A stretch of DNA of 52,666 nt from an uncultured Candidatus Actinomarina sp. (GCA_902580215.1 CACHJT010000007.1:1-52666), one strand, 5' to 3'; shown: positions 16,606 through 25,690, numbered from the stretch's first letter. Numbers and translations: made by a program. Notes: generated by a model from the sequence alone, not told the origin.

Positions 16606-17922
16606 ATGAATAGTAAGGTTGATGAATTTCTGTCTTGTTTAAACAATGAGATAGAAAACAAGACAGATAAATATTGGTTGGAACAAGTTGTCTTCGAAAT
16701 TGGGGGTGATCAAAACCTAAACATCATTGTAAATTCAGAGTTTATTAAGAACTCTATTGAAAAGAAGGTTTTTACCACCATAAAAAGAGTTTATAAAAAC
16801 ATAAATAAGTTTGGTGATTGTGTTTTTGTTCTTGATAAAACCTTGTCTGTTCCTGCCAACGAATTTGAGATTGTAGAGGAAGTTGAGGTTGTAGAAGATA
16901 TAACTGTTCAAGATCAAACCGCCTACGAACTTGATGTTTTTGACGAGCTGTTTGTTGGAAGTTGTAATAATCTTGCAATAACTGCTGCTAAAAATGTTGT
17001 AACAAGTCCCGGAAAAAGGTTTAACCCTTTGTTTGTCTATGGAAAACCTGGGGTTGGCAAGACCCACTTACTAAAAACAATTGAGAGGTCCTCGTTTTCT
17101 TCTTTTTATATTGATTCTGAGTCTTTTCTTGAGTCATATATAAATGGAATTAAAAATAAAGACATAGATGTTTTTAAAAACAAAATCAGGTCGGTGGATA
17201 TTTTACTGATTGACGATATTCAGTTTTTTCTAGGAAAAAAAGGAGTTTCCGAAGAACTATTTCATACAATTAATTACTTTCTAAACAACTCAAAAGCGGT
17301 GGTTTTAGCATCAGACCAAAAACCCCAAGAACTCATTGGTTTTCCTGAAAGGTTGGTTTCAAGAATTCTAAACGGATTAGTTACAGACATAGAAAAACCT
17401 GATCAGAAAATGTTTTCTGAAGTTTTAAATAAAAACAACAATGAATATGGTGGAAACCTTATAACCAAGAAAGAGTTCGATTTATTAACCTCTTTAGAGT
17501 TTCAAAGCTTCAGAGAAATTAATGGTGTTGTGAACAACTTAATAATCAACAAACAAACAGGGACTGGAAACGCTAACTATGTTGCAGAGCTTGTTTCTAT
17601 GTACTCTAACAACAAAGTCTTGGAACTTACCCCAGAGTTTATTCTTGATTATTGCTCCGATCTATATCAAGTAGATAAAAGGTTAGTGTTGTCAAAAAAC
17701 AGAAGTGAGCAGGTTAGTAATGCTAGACATCTTTTTATTTACTTAATGAGAAAACACACCGAGTACTCGTTAAATCAAATTGGTTTATACGTGGGTAATA
17801 GGTCTCACTCTACAGTTTTATCTTCAATTAAAAAAGTTGAAGACTCTCCTGGTTTGAAGAAAGAAATAAACATTTTCAACAATAAAGTTTCTTCTAAAGA
17901 AAATCTGTTAACAAAGGTCTAA
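16606..17922 (+). CDS. dnaA: chromosomal replication initiator DnaA
   Basis: A 438-residue DnaA from the ATG at 16606; upstream in-frame codons back to 16540 add residues unlike domain I, so this start is preferred although GGAG is only two bases from it. Domain I is about 1-70, an acidic linker about 80-110, the AAA+ core has GKPGVGKT (146-153) and LLIDDIQFF (about 200-208), and domain IV is about 345-438. The DNA-recognition motif usually read as RDHTTV or RDHSTV is NRSHSTV here (Ser at 400 in place of Asp). It loads replication at oriC next door. Confidence 0.95.
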   Translation: MNSKVDEFLSCLNNEIENKTDKYWLEQVVFEIGGDQNLNIIVNSEFIKNSIEKKVFTTIKRVYKNINKFGDCVFVLDKTLSVPANEFEIVEEVEVVEDITVQDQTAYELDVFDELFVGSCNNLAITAAKNVVTSPGKRFNPLFVYGKPGVGKTHLLKTIERSSFSSFYIDSESFLESYINGIKNKDIDVFKNKIRSVDILLIDDIQFFLGKKGVSEELFHTINYFLNNSKAVVLASDQKPQELIGFPERLVSRILNGLVTDIEKPDQKMFSEVLNKNNNEYGGNLITKKEFDLLTSLEFQSFREINGVVNNLIINKQTGTGNANYVAELVSMYSNNKVLELTPEFILDYCSDLYQVDKRLVLSKNRSEQVSNARHLFIYLMRKHTEYSLNQIGLYVGNRSHSTVLSSIKKVEDSPGLKKEINIFNNKVSSKENLLTKV

Positions 17923-18026
17923 AATGTTTAAAACTTACAACATAAATTTGTCGTTGTTTAAGTCTTTAATGGGTTTATTAAACAATTTAAACAGTTTTAT
18001 TGTTGTTATATATATAAAGGAATAAT
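17923..18026. other. dnaA-dnaN intergenic region, AT-rich
   Basis: A 104-base spacer made almost entirely of A/T with several TTTAAAC-like words (GTTTAAA, TTTAAAC, TTAAAC) and a TATATATA run before the dnaN ribosome-binding site AAAGG. In some Gram-positives this spacer carries part of the origin. No exact DnaA box seen. It may hold the dnaN promoter. Confidence 0.45.
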
Positions 18027-19145
18027 TTGAAATTTAAAACGAAAACAAAAGATCTAAAAGAAGTAGTTTTGTCCGTTTCTAGAGCTGTTGATGTTAAGCC
18101 ATCCACCCCCTCTCTTCAGGGTTTGTATATAAAAGTTGAAGACGGTTCTTGTGAGGTTATAGGTTCTGATTTGGATTTAGTCATTAAGGCGAAACTTAGT
18201 GTTGACTCAATGGTTGATGGAGAGTGTTTAGTTAACGCAAGGATTTTATCCGAAGTGGTGAGGAAAATGTCCTCAGGAGAAATTGTGTTCTCTGATCTTG
18301 GTAATGAAGTAATGATTGAAGCTGACAAATCAGAATATAAACTGAGAAAACTAGATCACCTAACATACCCCAAAGCTTTACTAGAGAACTCTTTTGAACA
18401 AGAAAACAGCCAAAAACTGGCTCCTTTTGAACTTTTTACAGCACTTAGAAAAGTAGGCATAGCAGCATCCCCAGAAGGTGGAAAACCAATACTTACAGGT
18501 GTTTTCTTTGATAACGATGGAGAAAAAACAACACTTGTCTCGACAGACAGCTACAGGTTGGCAACAAACATAATATCCAACTTACCTATAGACGATGCAG
18601 GAATCGTTTCTTATAGGTCTTTAAACGAAACCATAAAACTTTTTGAAGACAATGAACAAGACATTTATATAAACTCAACAGAAAGAGAACTTCATTTTTA
18701 TAACGAAAAATACTACACATCTGTTAGAAAACTCGAAGGAAACTACCCCGAATACCAAGCTCTTTTTCCAAAAGAGAATGTTTTCTCAATAGAGGTTGAT
18801 AAAAAAAAGATATTGGAATCCCTCGACAGATCGACTGTAGTTGCTGAAGGGTTTATACCTGTGACATTAAAAGTGGTTGACGAAAACAATCTCAACATAT
18901 CTTCCACAAACAAAGATATTGGTGGTGGTGTAGAAGAAATAGACATAAACATTCTTGGACTTGAAGTAGGGGACGTGACAGATTTTCAAATCTCCTTCAA
19001 CCCAAATTATTTAATCCAAGGTATAGAAGTCTTAGATGGAAACAAAGCTTTTTTACGATTTTCTGGGAACGACAAACCAGCTGTTATTCAAGGTGAAGAA
19101 GAAACATATCAATATTTACTTATGCCTGTTAGAACTAACGAATAG
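18027..19145 (+). CDS. dnaN: DNA polymerase III beta subunit (sliding clamp)
   Basis: A 372-residue clamp with the expected three-domain length. Landmarks include VSRAVDVKPSTPSLQGLYI at the start, KVGIAASPEGGKPILTGVFF opening domain two, STDSYRLA, and the C-terminal QYLLMPVR, which is the typical end. It encircles DNA and tethers the polymerase. Start is TTG at 18027 with AAAGG six bases before. Its stop overlaps the next GTG start by one base. Confidence 0.97.
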   Translation: MKFKTKTKDLKEVVLSVSRAVDVKPSTPSLQGLYIKVEDGSCEVIGSDLDLVIKAKLSVDSMVDGECLVNARILSEVVRKMSSGEIVFSDLGNEVMIEADKSEYKLRKLDHLTYPKALLENSFEQENSQKLAPFELFTALRKVGIAASPEGGKPILTGVFFDNDGEKTTLVSTDSYRLATNIISNLPIDDAGIVSYRSLNETIKLFEDNEQDIYINSTERELHFYNEKYYTSVRKLEGNYPEYQALFPKENVFSIEVDKKKILESLDRSTVVAEGFIPVTLKVVDENNLNISSTNKDIGGGVEEIDINILGLEVGDVTDFQISFNPNYLIQGIEVLDGNKAFLRFSGNDKPAVIQGEEETYQYLLMPVRTNE

Positions 19146-19432
19146 TGCTGAATAAAGAACCAGAAAAAATTAATCCAAATAATAATTCTTTAGGTATAAA
19201 TTTTAAAAACTCTAAAAAAATAGAAAACTACATTACCAACAGTCACTACAAGTGGGTCGACGATGTTGTGACAGGACCAGTTTTAGGAGAAACACTAGTG
19301 GTTTATGTTGACAACTCCAGAGTGAAAAAAATCGTGAAATTAGACGAACAAAACTTAATTATAAACATTGAGAAAAATACCAAAATAAGCCTTAAAAACA
19401 TAGATGTTCAAATATCTAATCTCAAGCAATAA
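19145..19432 (+). CDS. DUF721/DciA-like protein
   Basis: A 95-residue protein starting GTG, overlapping the dnaN stop by one base. Its C-terminal half shows the DUF721 pattern: W at YKWVDDVVTGP, hydrophobic strand LVVYVDNSRVKKIV, LNLIINIE-type stretch and IDVQIS. It lies where DUF721 genes lie in Actinobacteria, just before gyrB. DciA proteins help load the replicative helicase. The N-terminus is short and lysine/asparagine-rich. recF, which normally precedes it, is missing here. Confidence 0.68.
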   Translation: MLNKEPEKINPNNNSLGINFKNSKKIENYITNSHYKWVDDVVTGPVLGETLVVYVDNSRVKKIVKLDEQNLIINIEKNTKISLKNIDVQISNLKQ

Positions 19433-19506
19433 TCTAGAAATCTAGTAAAATAGGAGTTCAGCAGGGGCTGTAACAAATAAATAGAAGCGTATCTTGGAGA
19501 TAATTC

Positions 19507-21429
19507 GTGTCTAAAAAAGATTCAAATAGTTATGATTCAAAAGATATAAAAATTCTTGAGGGTCTAGAAGCAGTAAGAAAAAGACCAGCAATGTATATTG
19601 GTTCGACCGGACCAAACGGTTTACACCATCTTATCTGGGAAGTGTTAGACAACTCTGTTGACGAAGCTATGGCCGGAAGGTGTTCAACAATCAAGGTAGC
19701 TCTAGAGAAAAATGGATCTGTTACGGTGGAAGACGATGGAAGCGGAATACCAGTAAAACCTCATCCGAAAACAAAAGTTTCAGCACTTACTACAGTTTTA
19801 ACCACACTTCATGCTGGTGGAAAGTTTGAATCCGGAGCATATACAGTTAGCGGTGGCTTACACGGAGTTGGAATTTCAGTGGTTAATGCTCTATCAACCT
19901 TCGTAAAAGTCGAAGTTCAAAGAGACGGGTATTTTTGGAATCAGGATTTTGATTTAGGTAAACCAAAATCGAAAATTAAACGAGGAAAAGTTTCAAAAAA
20001 GACCGGAACAAAAGTCAACTTTTTAGCTGACCCTGAAATATTTGATGAAACACAAACCTACGACTACAACATTGTTTCCGAGAGACTGAGACAAACTGCT
20101 TTTCTAAATAAAGGCTTAAAAATAACTCTTGTTGACAACAGGGTAAAACCAGCAACAAAGGAACAGTTTCACTTTAAAGGTGGATTGGTTGATTTTGTTG
20201 AGTATCTAAATGAGGGATTCGAACCACTACACGATAAAATCATATCTTTTTCAGATCAAACAAAGGACTCAGAGATAGAAGTTGCTCTACAGTGGAAAAA
20301 CGAAGACGATGTTACGGTAAAAAGCTTTGCAAACAACATTCACACACTTGAAGGTGGTACTCACGAAGAGGGACTTAGAACTGCAGTAACAAAAGCTATT
20401 AATGATTTCGCAAAAAAAAGAAACCTACACTCAGATATTTCACTAACTGGAGATGATATTAGAGAAGGTATGACAGGAGTAGTTTCGGTCAGAGTTAAAG
20501 AGCCACAATTTGAGGGTCAAACAAAGACAAAACTTGGAAATACTGAGATGAAATCCAAAGTCCAAGTATTAATAAACGAAGAGTTTCCAAAGTGGCTTTC
20601 AAAAAACACAAAAGAAGGTAGAGCCATTGTAGAGAGATGTGCGGTGGCTGCTAAAGCTCGCATGAGTGCAAAAAAAGCAAGAGAGCTAACCAAAAGAAAA
20701 AGCATTTTAGAGACTTCTGGATTGCCTGGAAAACTTGCAGACTGTTCATCAACAGATCCAACCGAAAGTGAACTTTTTATTGTTGAGGGAGACTCTGCTG
20801 CTGGTCCTGCAAAGCAAGCTAGAGACTCTAGGGTACAGGCCATACTTCCAATTAGAGGAAAAATTATTAATGTTCAAAAAGTTACTGAGAACAGAGCACT
20901 TCAAAATGAAGAAATTAGTGCGTTAATAAAAGCAATTGGTACTGGAATAAAGGCACAATTTAATGAAGAAGAGTCAAGGTATGACAAGATTATATTTTTA
21001 ACAGACGCTGATGTAGACGGAGCCCACATCAGAACACTTTTATTAACCTTTTTCTTTAAATTTATGCCAGGTCTCATTACAAGTGGAAAAGTATGGATTT
21101 CAGAACCACCACTTTACAGGTTAAAAGCTGCTTCTGGAATCACCTACTTAAAAGATGATGAAGCACTAAATGCATTTAAAAAAGAAAACAAGAACAAAAA
21201 ATTTGACATAAGCAGATTCAAAGGTCTGGGTGAAATGAATGCCGGAGAGTTGTGGGATACCGCAATGAACCCAGAAACAAGAACGCTTATTAAAGTAACT
21301 CTTGCTGATGCAAAAGGTGCAATGGCAAAAGCCTCAGACATGTTTGAAGTTCTTATGGGCAATGATGTTTCAAAGAGAAAACTGTTTATTGAAAAGAACG
21401 CAAAAGACGTAAGGTTCTTGGACGTATAA
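19507..21429 (+). CDS. gyrB: DNA gyrase subunit B
   Basis: A 640-residue GyrB: ATPase domain with EVLDNSVDEAMAG, DDGSGIPV, and GGLHGVGISVVNALS; toprim domain with EGDSAAGPAKQARD, the PIRGKIINV segment and DADVDGAHIRTLLLT; C-terminal GLGEMNAGELWDTAMNP. Supplies ATP-driven supercoiling with GyrA. Start is GTG with GGAG at 19494. The 74-base upstream gap has a CAGC...GCTG hairpin and TCTAG repeats but no recognised control site. Overlaps gyrA by one base. Confidence 0.97.
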   Translation: MSKKDSNSYDSKDIKILEGLEAVRKRPAMYIGSTGPNGLHHLIWEVLDNSVDEAMAGRCSTIKVALEKNGSVTVEDDGSGIPVKPHPKTKVSALTTVLTTLHAGGKFESGAYTVSGGLHGVGISVVNALSTFVKVEVQRDGYFWNQDFDLGKPKSKIKRGKVSKKTGTKVNFLADPEIFDETQTYDYNIVSERLRQTAFLNKGLKITLVDNRVKPATKEQFHFKGGLVDFVEYLNEGFEPLHDKIISFSDQTKDSEIEVALQWKNEDDVTVKSFANNIHTLEGGTHEEGLRTAVTKAINDFAKKRNLHSDISLTGDDIREGMTGVVSVRVKEPQFEGQTKTKLGNTEMKSKVQVLINEEFPKWLSKNTKEGRAIVERCAVAAKARMSAKKARELTKRKSILETSGLPGKLADCSSTDPTESELFIVEGDSAAGPAKQARDSRVQAILPIRGKIINVQKVTENRALQNEEISALIKAIGTGIKAQFNEEESRYDKIIFLTDADVDGAHIRTLLLTFFFKFMPGLITSGKVWISEPPLYRLKAASGITYLKDDEALNAFKKENKNKKFDISRFKGLGEMNAGELWDTAMNPETRTLIKVTLADAKGAMAKASDMFEVLMGNDVSKRKLFIEKNAKDVRFLDV

Positions 21430-23987
21430 TGCCTGCTAAAAAACCACCAGCAAAAAAAACCGCAGCTAAAAAGCCAGCTACTAAAAAAGCTCCTGCAAAA
21501 AAAACCGCAGCTAAAAAGCCAGCTACTAAAAAACCACCAGCAAAGAAGACAGCAACTGCAACCAAAGAGTCTAAACCAAAAGAAGCAATTACAAGCAATG
21601 GCACAATTGCAGTTGAAGATGAAATTTCAAAATCATTCTTAGATTATGCGATGTCCGTTATTGTTTCAAGAGCGTTACCAGATGTAAAGGATGGCTTAAA
21701 ACCCGTTCAAAGAAGAATTCTATATTCAATGTATGAAACAGGAATTAGACCCACAGGTCCTTTTAGAAAATGTTCAAAGGTTGTTGGTGATGTAATGGGT
21801 AACTATCACCCTCACGGCAACGAAGCAATTTATGGAACCTTAGTTAGACTCGGTCAACATTTCAGTACAAGGTATCCGTTAATCGAGCCTCAAGGAAATT
21901 TTGGCACCCCAGACGATCCTCCAGCAGCGATGAGGTACACAGAGTCTCGAATGTCCTCTCTCTCATCCCAACTTCTAGATGGCATTGATGAAGATACTGT
22001 AAATTTTGAACCAAACTATTCGGGAGAAACTTCAGAACCAAAAGTTCTTCCAGCAAGGTTTCCAAACCTCTTAGTTAATGGAGCAGAAGGCATCGCAGTT
22101 GCAATGGCTACTAACATGCCACCATATAATTTACGTGAAGTTACAGAGGCTGTTAAGTTTGCAATCGCAAATAAGGACGCAAAGCCAAGAGACTTTTTGA
22201 AAATAATTACAGGACCGGACTTCCCTACAGGAGGTTTGGTCGTCGACACTCCAACTATCAAAGATGCAATTTTGAAGGGAAGAGGCTCTATAAAAATTAG
22301 AGCAGTTGCAGATGTGGAAGAGCTCGGAAGAGGTCGGTCTGCGATTGTCGTAAAAGAACTTCCTTACCAAGCTTCTACAGATCGTATTATGGAGAAAATT
22401 GCCACACTTGTGCAAGATAAAAAACTTCAGGGAATATCTGATCTAAGAAATGAAAGCAGCGATAGAAATGGTACAAGGTTGGTTGTTGAGCTTAAGAGAG
22501 ATGCGGTTCCACAGGTTGTTTTAAATCAACTTTTCAAACAAACACAACTACAAGACACATTCTCTGTTAACTCGGTTGCTCTTGTGGACGGTGTTCCTAA
22601 GGTTCTCTCTGTTCCTGAGTTGATAAATTACTACATCGATCATCAAATTGATGTAATACAAAGAAGAACAAAATACAGACTAGACAAAGCTGAAAACAGA
22701 CTACATATTGTAGAAGGTCTTCTTTTAGCACTTAACAAAATTGATCAAATTATTAAAGTCATTAAAGCATCTAAAGATGTCGATACAGCGAGAAAATCTT
22801 TGATGACAAAATTTAAATTATCAGAAGTTCAGGCTTCACACATTTTGGATATGCCTCTCAGAAGACTTACAGCACTGGAAATGGAAAAACTCGAAGAAGA
22901 AAAGAAAGAGTTAAAGGAAACAATTAAAGAATTAGCAGCGATTTTGAAAAGCAGAGCCAAGCAAAACACAATATTAATCGAAGAATTAGAAGCTATTACT
23001 GACAAATTCGGCGATGAGAGAAGATCAAGAATTGTTCCAGATGTAGGAGAGGTTTCTATAGAAGACCTTATAGAAGACGAAGAAATTATCGTATCTGTTT
23101 CATCAAATGGATATGTTAAATCTGTACCTTCCACCTCTTACAAGAAACAAGGAAGGGGCGGAAAAGGAGTGAAAGCTGCTTCATCAGACGAAGACGTGAT
23201 AGAACATCTTCTTTCTACTTCAGTACACTCTTACCTACTCTTTTTTACTGATCAAGGAAAAGTCTATAGGGCTAAAGCGCACGAGATTCCAAAAACCAAC
23301 AGAACCGCAAGAGGCTCTCTAATTCAAAACGTGTTGTCAATGAGTCAAGATGAAAAAGTACAGGCAATCATAGACACCAGAGATTATGAGACAGAAAAAT
23401 TCTTATTAATCATGACAGAAAAGGGCACTGTCAAAAAATCTAAGTTTAAAGATTTCGACTCTAACTACAAATCTCTACAAGCTATAAAGCTTAAGGATGA
23501 TGACAAAGTTGTCTCCGTTAAAACAACTTCAGGTAAAGAAGATGTGATACTTGTTTCGCAAAAGGGCCAGGCTATAAGGTTTGACGAAACAAATCTTAAA
23601 GCTCAAGGTAGATCAGCAATGGGAGTTAGAGGAATCAAACTTCGAGAAGGAGACAAAGTAGTTGGTGCCGCAACCTCAAGAGATGAAACGCTTTTATTTA
23701 TTACTGCAAAAGGATACGGAAAACGTACTAAGTTAGATGAATTTAGAAGAGCCGGAAGAGGTGGCATGGGAGTAAAAGCTCTAAAAGTTACAGAAACTAA
23801 AGGAAATTTAGTAGGTGCAAGGTCTGTAGATGAAGATACAGAGGTTATGCTTATGAGTACAGGTGGAACTGCAATAAGATGTGCAGTGAAGCAAATTAAA
23901 CAAATGAGTAGAGCAGCACAAGGAGTTAGGGTTATGAAGCTTTCTTCCGAAGAAGAAGTATCAGCTTTCATACCAATTAAAAGTTAA
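21429..23987 (+). CDS. gyrA: DNA gyrase subunit A with lysine/alanine-rich N-terminal extension
   Basis: An 852-residue GyrA. The conserved part starts near residue 60 (VEDEISKSFLDYAMSVIVSRALPD); the active-site Tyr is in AAMRYTE (about 170); the C-terminal pinwheel includes a GyrA box QGRGGKG. Residues 1-56 are an added tail of PAKK and TKK repeats resembling histone-H1-like tails. In the quinolone pocket HPHGNEAIYG, the usual D-S/A at positions 82-83 (E. coli numbering) is N-E, and Asp87 is Gly. It cuts and rejoins DNA in supercoiling. Coupled to gyrB by a one-base overlap. Confidence 0.96.
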   Translation: MPAKKPPAKKTAAKKPATKKAPAKKTAAKKPATKKPPAKKTATATKESKPKEAITSNGTIAVEDEISKSFLDYAMSVIVSRALPDVKDGLKPVQRRILYSMYETGIRPTGPFRKCSKVVGDVMGNYHPHGNEAIYGTLVRLGQHFSTRYPLIEPQGNFGTPDDPPAAMRYTESRMSSLSSQLLDGIDEDTVNFEPNYSGETSEPKVLPARFPNLLVNGAEGIAVAMATNMPPYNLREVTEAVKFAIANKDAKPRDFLKIITGPDFPTGGLVVDTPTIKDAILKGRGSIKIRAVADVEELGRGRSAIVVKELPYQASTDRIMEKIATLVQDKKLQGISDLRNESSDRNGTRLVVELKRDAVPQVVLNQLFKQTQLQDTFSVNSVALVDGVPKVLSVPELINYYIDHQIDVIQRRTKYRLDKAENRLHIVEGLLLALNKIDQIIKVIKASKDVDTARKSLMTKFKLSEVQASHILDMPLRRLTALEMEKLEEEKKELKETIKELAAILKSRAKQNTILIEELEAITDKFGDERRSRIVPDVGEVSIEDLIEDEEIIVSVSSNGYVKSVPSTSYKKQGRGGKGVKAASSDEDVIEHLLSTSVHSYLLFFTDQGKVYRAKAHEIPKTNRTARGSLIQNVLSMSQDEKVQAIIDTRDYETEKFLLIMTEKGTVKKSKFKDFDSNYKSLQAIKLKDDDKVVSVKTTSGKEDVILVSQKGQAIRFDETNLKAQGRSAMGVRGIKLREGDKVVGAATSRDETLLFITAKGYGKRTKLDEFRRAGRGGMGVKALKVTETKGNLVGARSVDEDTEVMLMSTGGTAIRCAVKQIKQMSRAAQGVRVMKLSSEEEVSAFIPIKS
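21450..21533 (+). repeat. 39-bp perfect direct repeat encoding the GyrA tail
   Basis: Positions 21450-21488 and 21495-21533 are identical for 39 bases, with a 45-base period, and each encodes AKKTAAKKPATKK. The following bases continue the pattern less exactly. The perfect identity at DNA level suggests recent tandem duplication, or slippage, rather than selection on residues alone. Confidence 0.9.
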
Positions 23988-23989
23988 TT

Positions 23990-24589
23990 ATGGTTCGTGT
24001 AAATAGAGTTAGAAGAATAATTCGAAAGATTGATCCGTGGACAGTTTTAAAAGTCACTCTTGTACTTAACTTTGTCGTTGCATTAACAGTTGTTCTTGGT
24101 TTCTCAATTATGTGGGTGTTATTAGTAAATGCTGGAGTTCCACAAGGACTAGAAGATATTGCAAGACGACTAGCTCTATTAGATCAAGACGCTTCTCTGG
24201 TTGGAAACATAGAGCCACTATTTACCGGTTTAGTTTCCCTCGCAGCTGTTTATATGTTGACCCAGACCGCAATCGCTACAGTAGGTGCGTTCTTTTACAA
24301 TTTAGTTTCAGATTTAGTCGGAGGTATTGAAGTTGTTGTCCTCGAAGAGTCACACTTAGTTGCTCCAGAAAAACCACAGAAAGTTAAGAATGCTTCAAGT
24401 AATGAATCAAAAGAAACAGTAATGATGTCATTTGTAAACTCTATAAAAAAAGCAAGAGCAGACAGAACAGCAGAACAAACACCATCTACATCAGACCTTC
24501 CAAGGCCAGATGTTCCTAGGGATATTGAAGAACCAACATTGATGGATGTATTAAAAAACGCAGAAAACGAAGAAGACGACTCTATTTAA
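23990..24589 (+). CDS. DUF3566 membrane protein
   Basis: A 199-residue protein directly after gyrA, as in most Actinobacteria (Rv0007-like). The N-terminus is basic (VRVNRVRRIIRKIDPW), followed by two membrane segments at about 20-45 and 75-100, an acidic NYNLVSDLVGGIEV-type junction, and a hydrophilic lysine/glutamate-rich tail (about 120-199). The mycobacterial relatives have the hydrophilic part first; here it is C-terminal. Function unknown. Two bases separate it from gyrA, so it is in the gyrBA transcription unit. Confidence 0.85.
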   Translation: MVRVNRVRRIIRKIDPWTVLKVTLVLNFVVALTVVLGFSIMWVLLVNAGVPQGLEDIARRLALLDQDASLVGNIEPLFTGLVSLAAVYMLTQTAIATVGAFFYNLVSDLVGGIEVVVLEESHLVAPEKPQKVKNASSNESKETVMMSFVNSIKKARADRTAEQTPSTSDLPRPDVPRDIEEPTLMDVLKNAENEEDDSI

Positions 24590-24610
24590 TCTGCTATTAT
24601 CTTAAAAGAA

Positions 24611-24762
24611 TAATGAAGCGAAGTTAGTGAAAACCTAACACTGTCCCGCAACTGTGATTCGAAAGATAAGTCAGGTCGCCTTCAATATTTGTAAAACAAC
24701 AATCCTCGAGAGAAGGAATGAAGTTTCTAAAATTTCTTACATTTTCTCAAGGTAAGAAAGGA
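24611..24762 (+). promoter_or_regulatory. cobalamin riboswitch
   Basis: The conserved cobalamin aptamer core is present at 24621-24680: AGTGAAAACC, CTGTCCCGCAACTGTGA and the B12 box AAGTCAGGTCGCC. A second element at 24733-24759, a perfect 8-base stem (TTTCTTAC and GTAAGAAA), ends within the ribosome-binding site AAAGGA, giving a likely switch on translation. The downstream gene encodes a B12-binding-type protein, which fits. The ligand may be adenosyl-, methyl- or hydroxocobalamin. Confidence 0.93.
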
Positions 24763-24766
24763 ATTT

Positions 24767-25690
24767 ATGAAATTTAAACTAGTTTTTCTTGCCTTGTTAT
24801 TTTCGATGTGCTCGAATGTAACACAAGAAGCATCCGAAGAAATCAGGGTGGTGTCTTTGTCCACGACCCACACAGAGATAATACAATCCCTGGAAGCAGA
24901 AGAAACATTAATTGCTGTCGACTCTTTTTCAGAAGTTGATTTTCCAGTTGAAGTAATAGACGCGTACACAGTAACAGCCGAAGAACTTGCACCACTAAAT
25001 CCAGATGTGGTGATTTTAGCCTTTGACTTCAATGGGATTGTGGAAGGATTAGAAAACCAGGAAATAAACTATGTGTTATTACCTCCTGCAAAAAACTTTG
25101 AAGATGTTTACTCACAAATTGAAACAATAGGATCACTTGTTAACAAAAAGAGTGAAGCATTTTCAACTACAAGAGATATGAAAATTGAGATAAACAGGAT
25201 TTTAGACAATTCAAACTTTGGAAATACTTCTGTGTACCACGAAATAGGCTATTCTTACGGCATTTACAGCGTTAACTCCAACTCGCTAATTGGCCAGATT
25301 TACAATTCTTTGGGTGTTGTAAATATTGCAAACAACATTGAAGACCCTTATGGAAGTGGATATCCGGCACTAACAGAAGAACAAGTCATTGAGTCTAACC
25401 CAGAGTATATAGTCATAGGCCACTCTGATTATTTGAATAAAGACCTATCAACACGCATGGGCTGGGAAGACATAAATGCAATTGAGAACTCTAATGTTTA
25501 CTTTCTTGATGAAAACTTAGCTAATAACTGGGGAACCACCACGGTGGAGCTAGTGGAGCAGATTGCTTTAACATTTGAAGAAAGTGCTCAAACCAACCCA
25601 TATTCAGATTATTTGCTATTAGTATCATTATTGATTTTGGTAATGGTTGTATTTTTTACAAATAGAATTAATACAAAAGAAAGGGTTTAA
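24767..25690 (+). CDS. btuF: BtuF-like cobalamin-binding protein, anchored by a C-terminal membrane helix
   Basis: A 307-residue substrate-binding protein with a signal peptide (MKFKLVFLALLFSMCS), then the periplasmic-binding fold: IRVVSLSTTHTEIIQSLE, LAPLNPDVVIL, and VIESNPEYIVIGHSD near the second lobe. Residues about 282-299 form a hydrophobic segment (LLLVSLLILVMVVFFT), so it is probably tethered at both ends or only there; the Cys after SM is a poor lipobox. The riboswitch upstream supports B12 uptake. No BtuC or BtuD gene lies nearby. Confidence 0.8.
   Translation: MKFKLVFLALLFSMCSNVTQEASEEIRVVSLSTTHTEIIQSLEAEETLIAVDSFSEVDFPVEVIDAYTVTAEELAPLNPDVVILAFDFNGIVEGLENQEINYVLLPPAKNFEDVYSQIETIGSLVNKKSEAFSTTRDMKIEINRILDNSNFGNTSVYHEIGYSYGIYSVNSNSLIGQIYNSLGVVNIANNIEDPYGSGYPALTEEQVIESNPEYIVIGHSDYLNKDLSTRMGWEDINAIENSNVYFLDENLANNWGTTTVELVEQIALTFEESAQTNPYSDYLLLVSLLILVMVVFFTNRINTKERV

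Noticed and set aside
21386-21604. 72-codon minus-strand frame of alternating AAVFFAGGFL type opposite GyrA tail
   Set aside because: A mirror of the repetitive lysine-rich tail; no ribosome-binding site, no homology expected.
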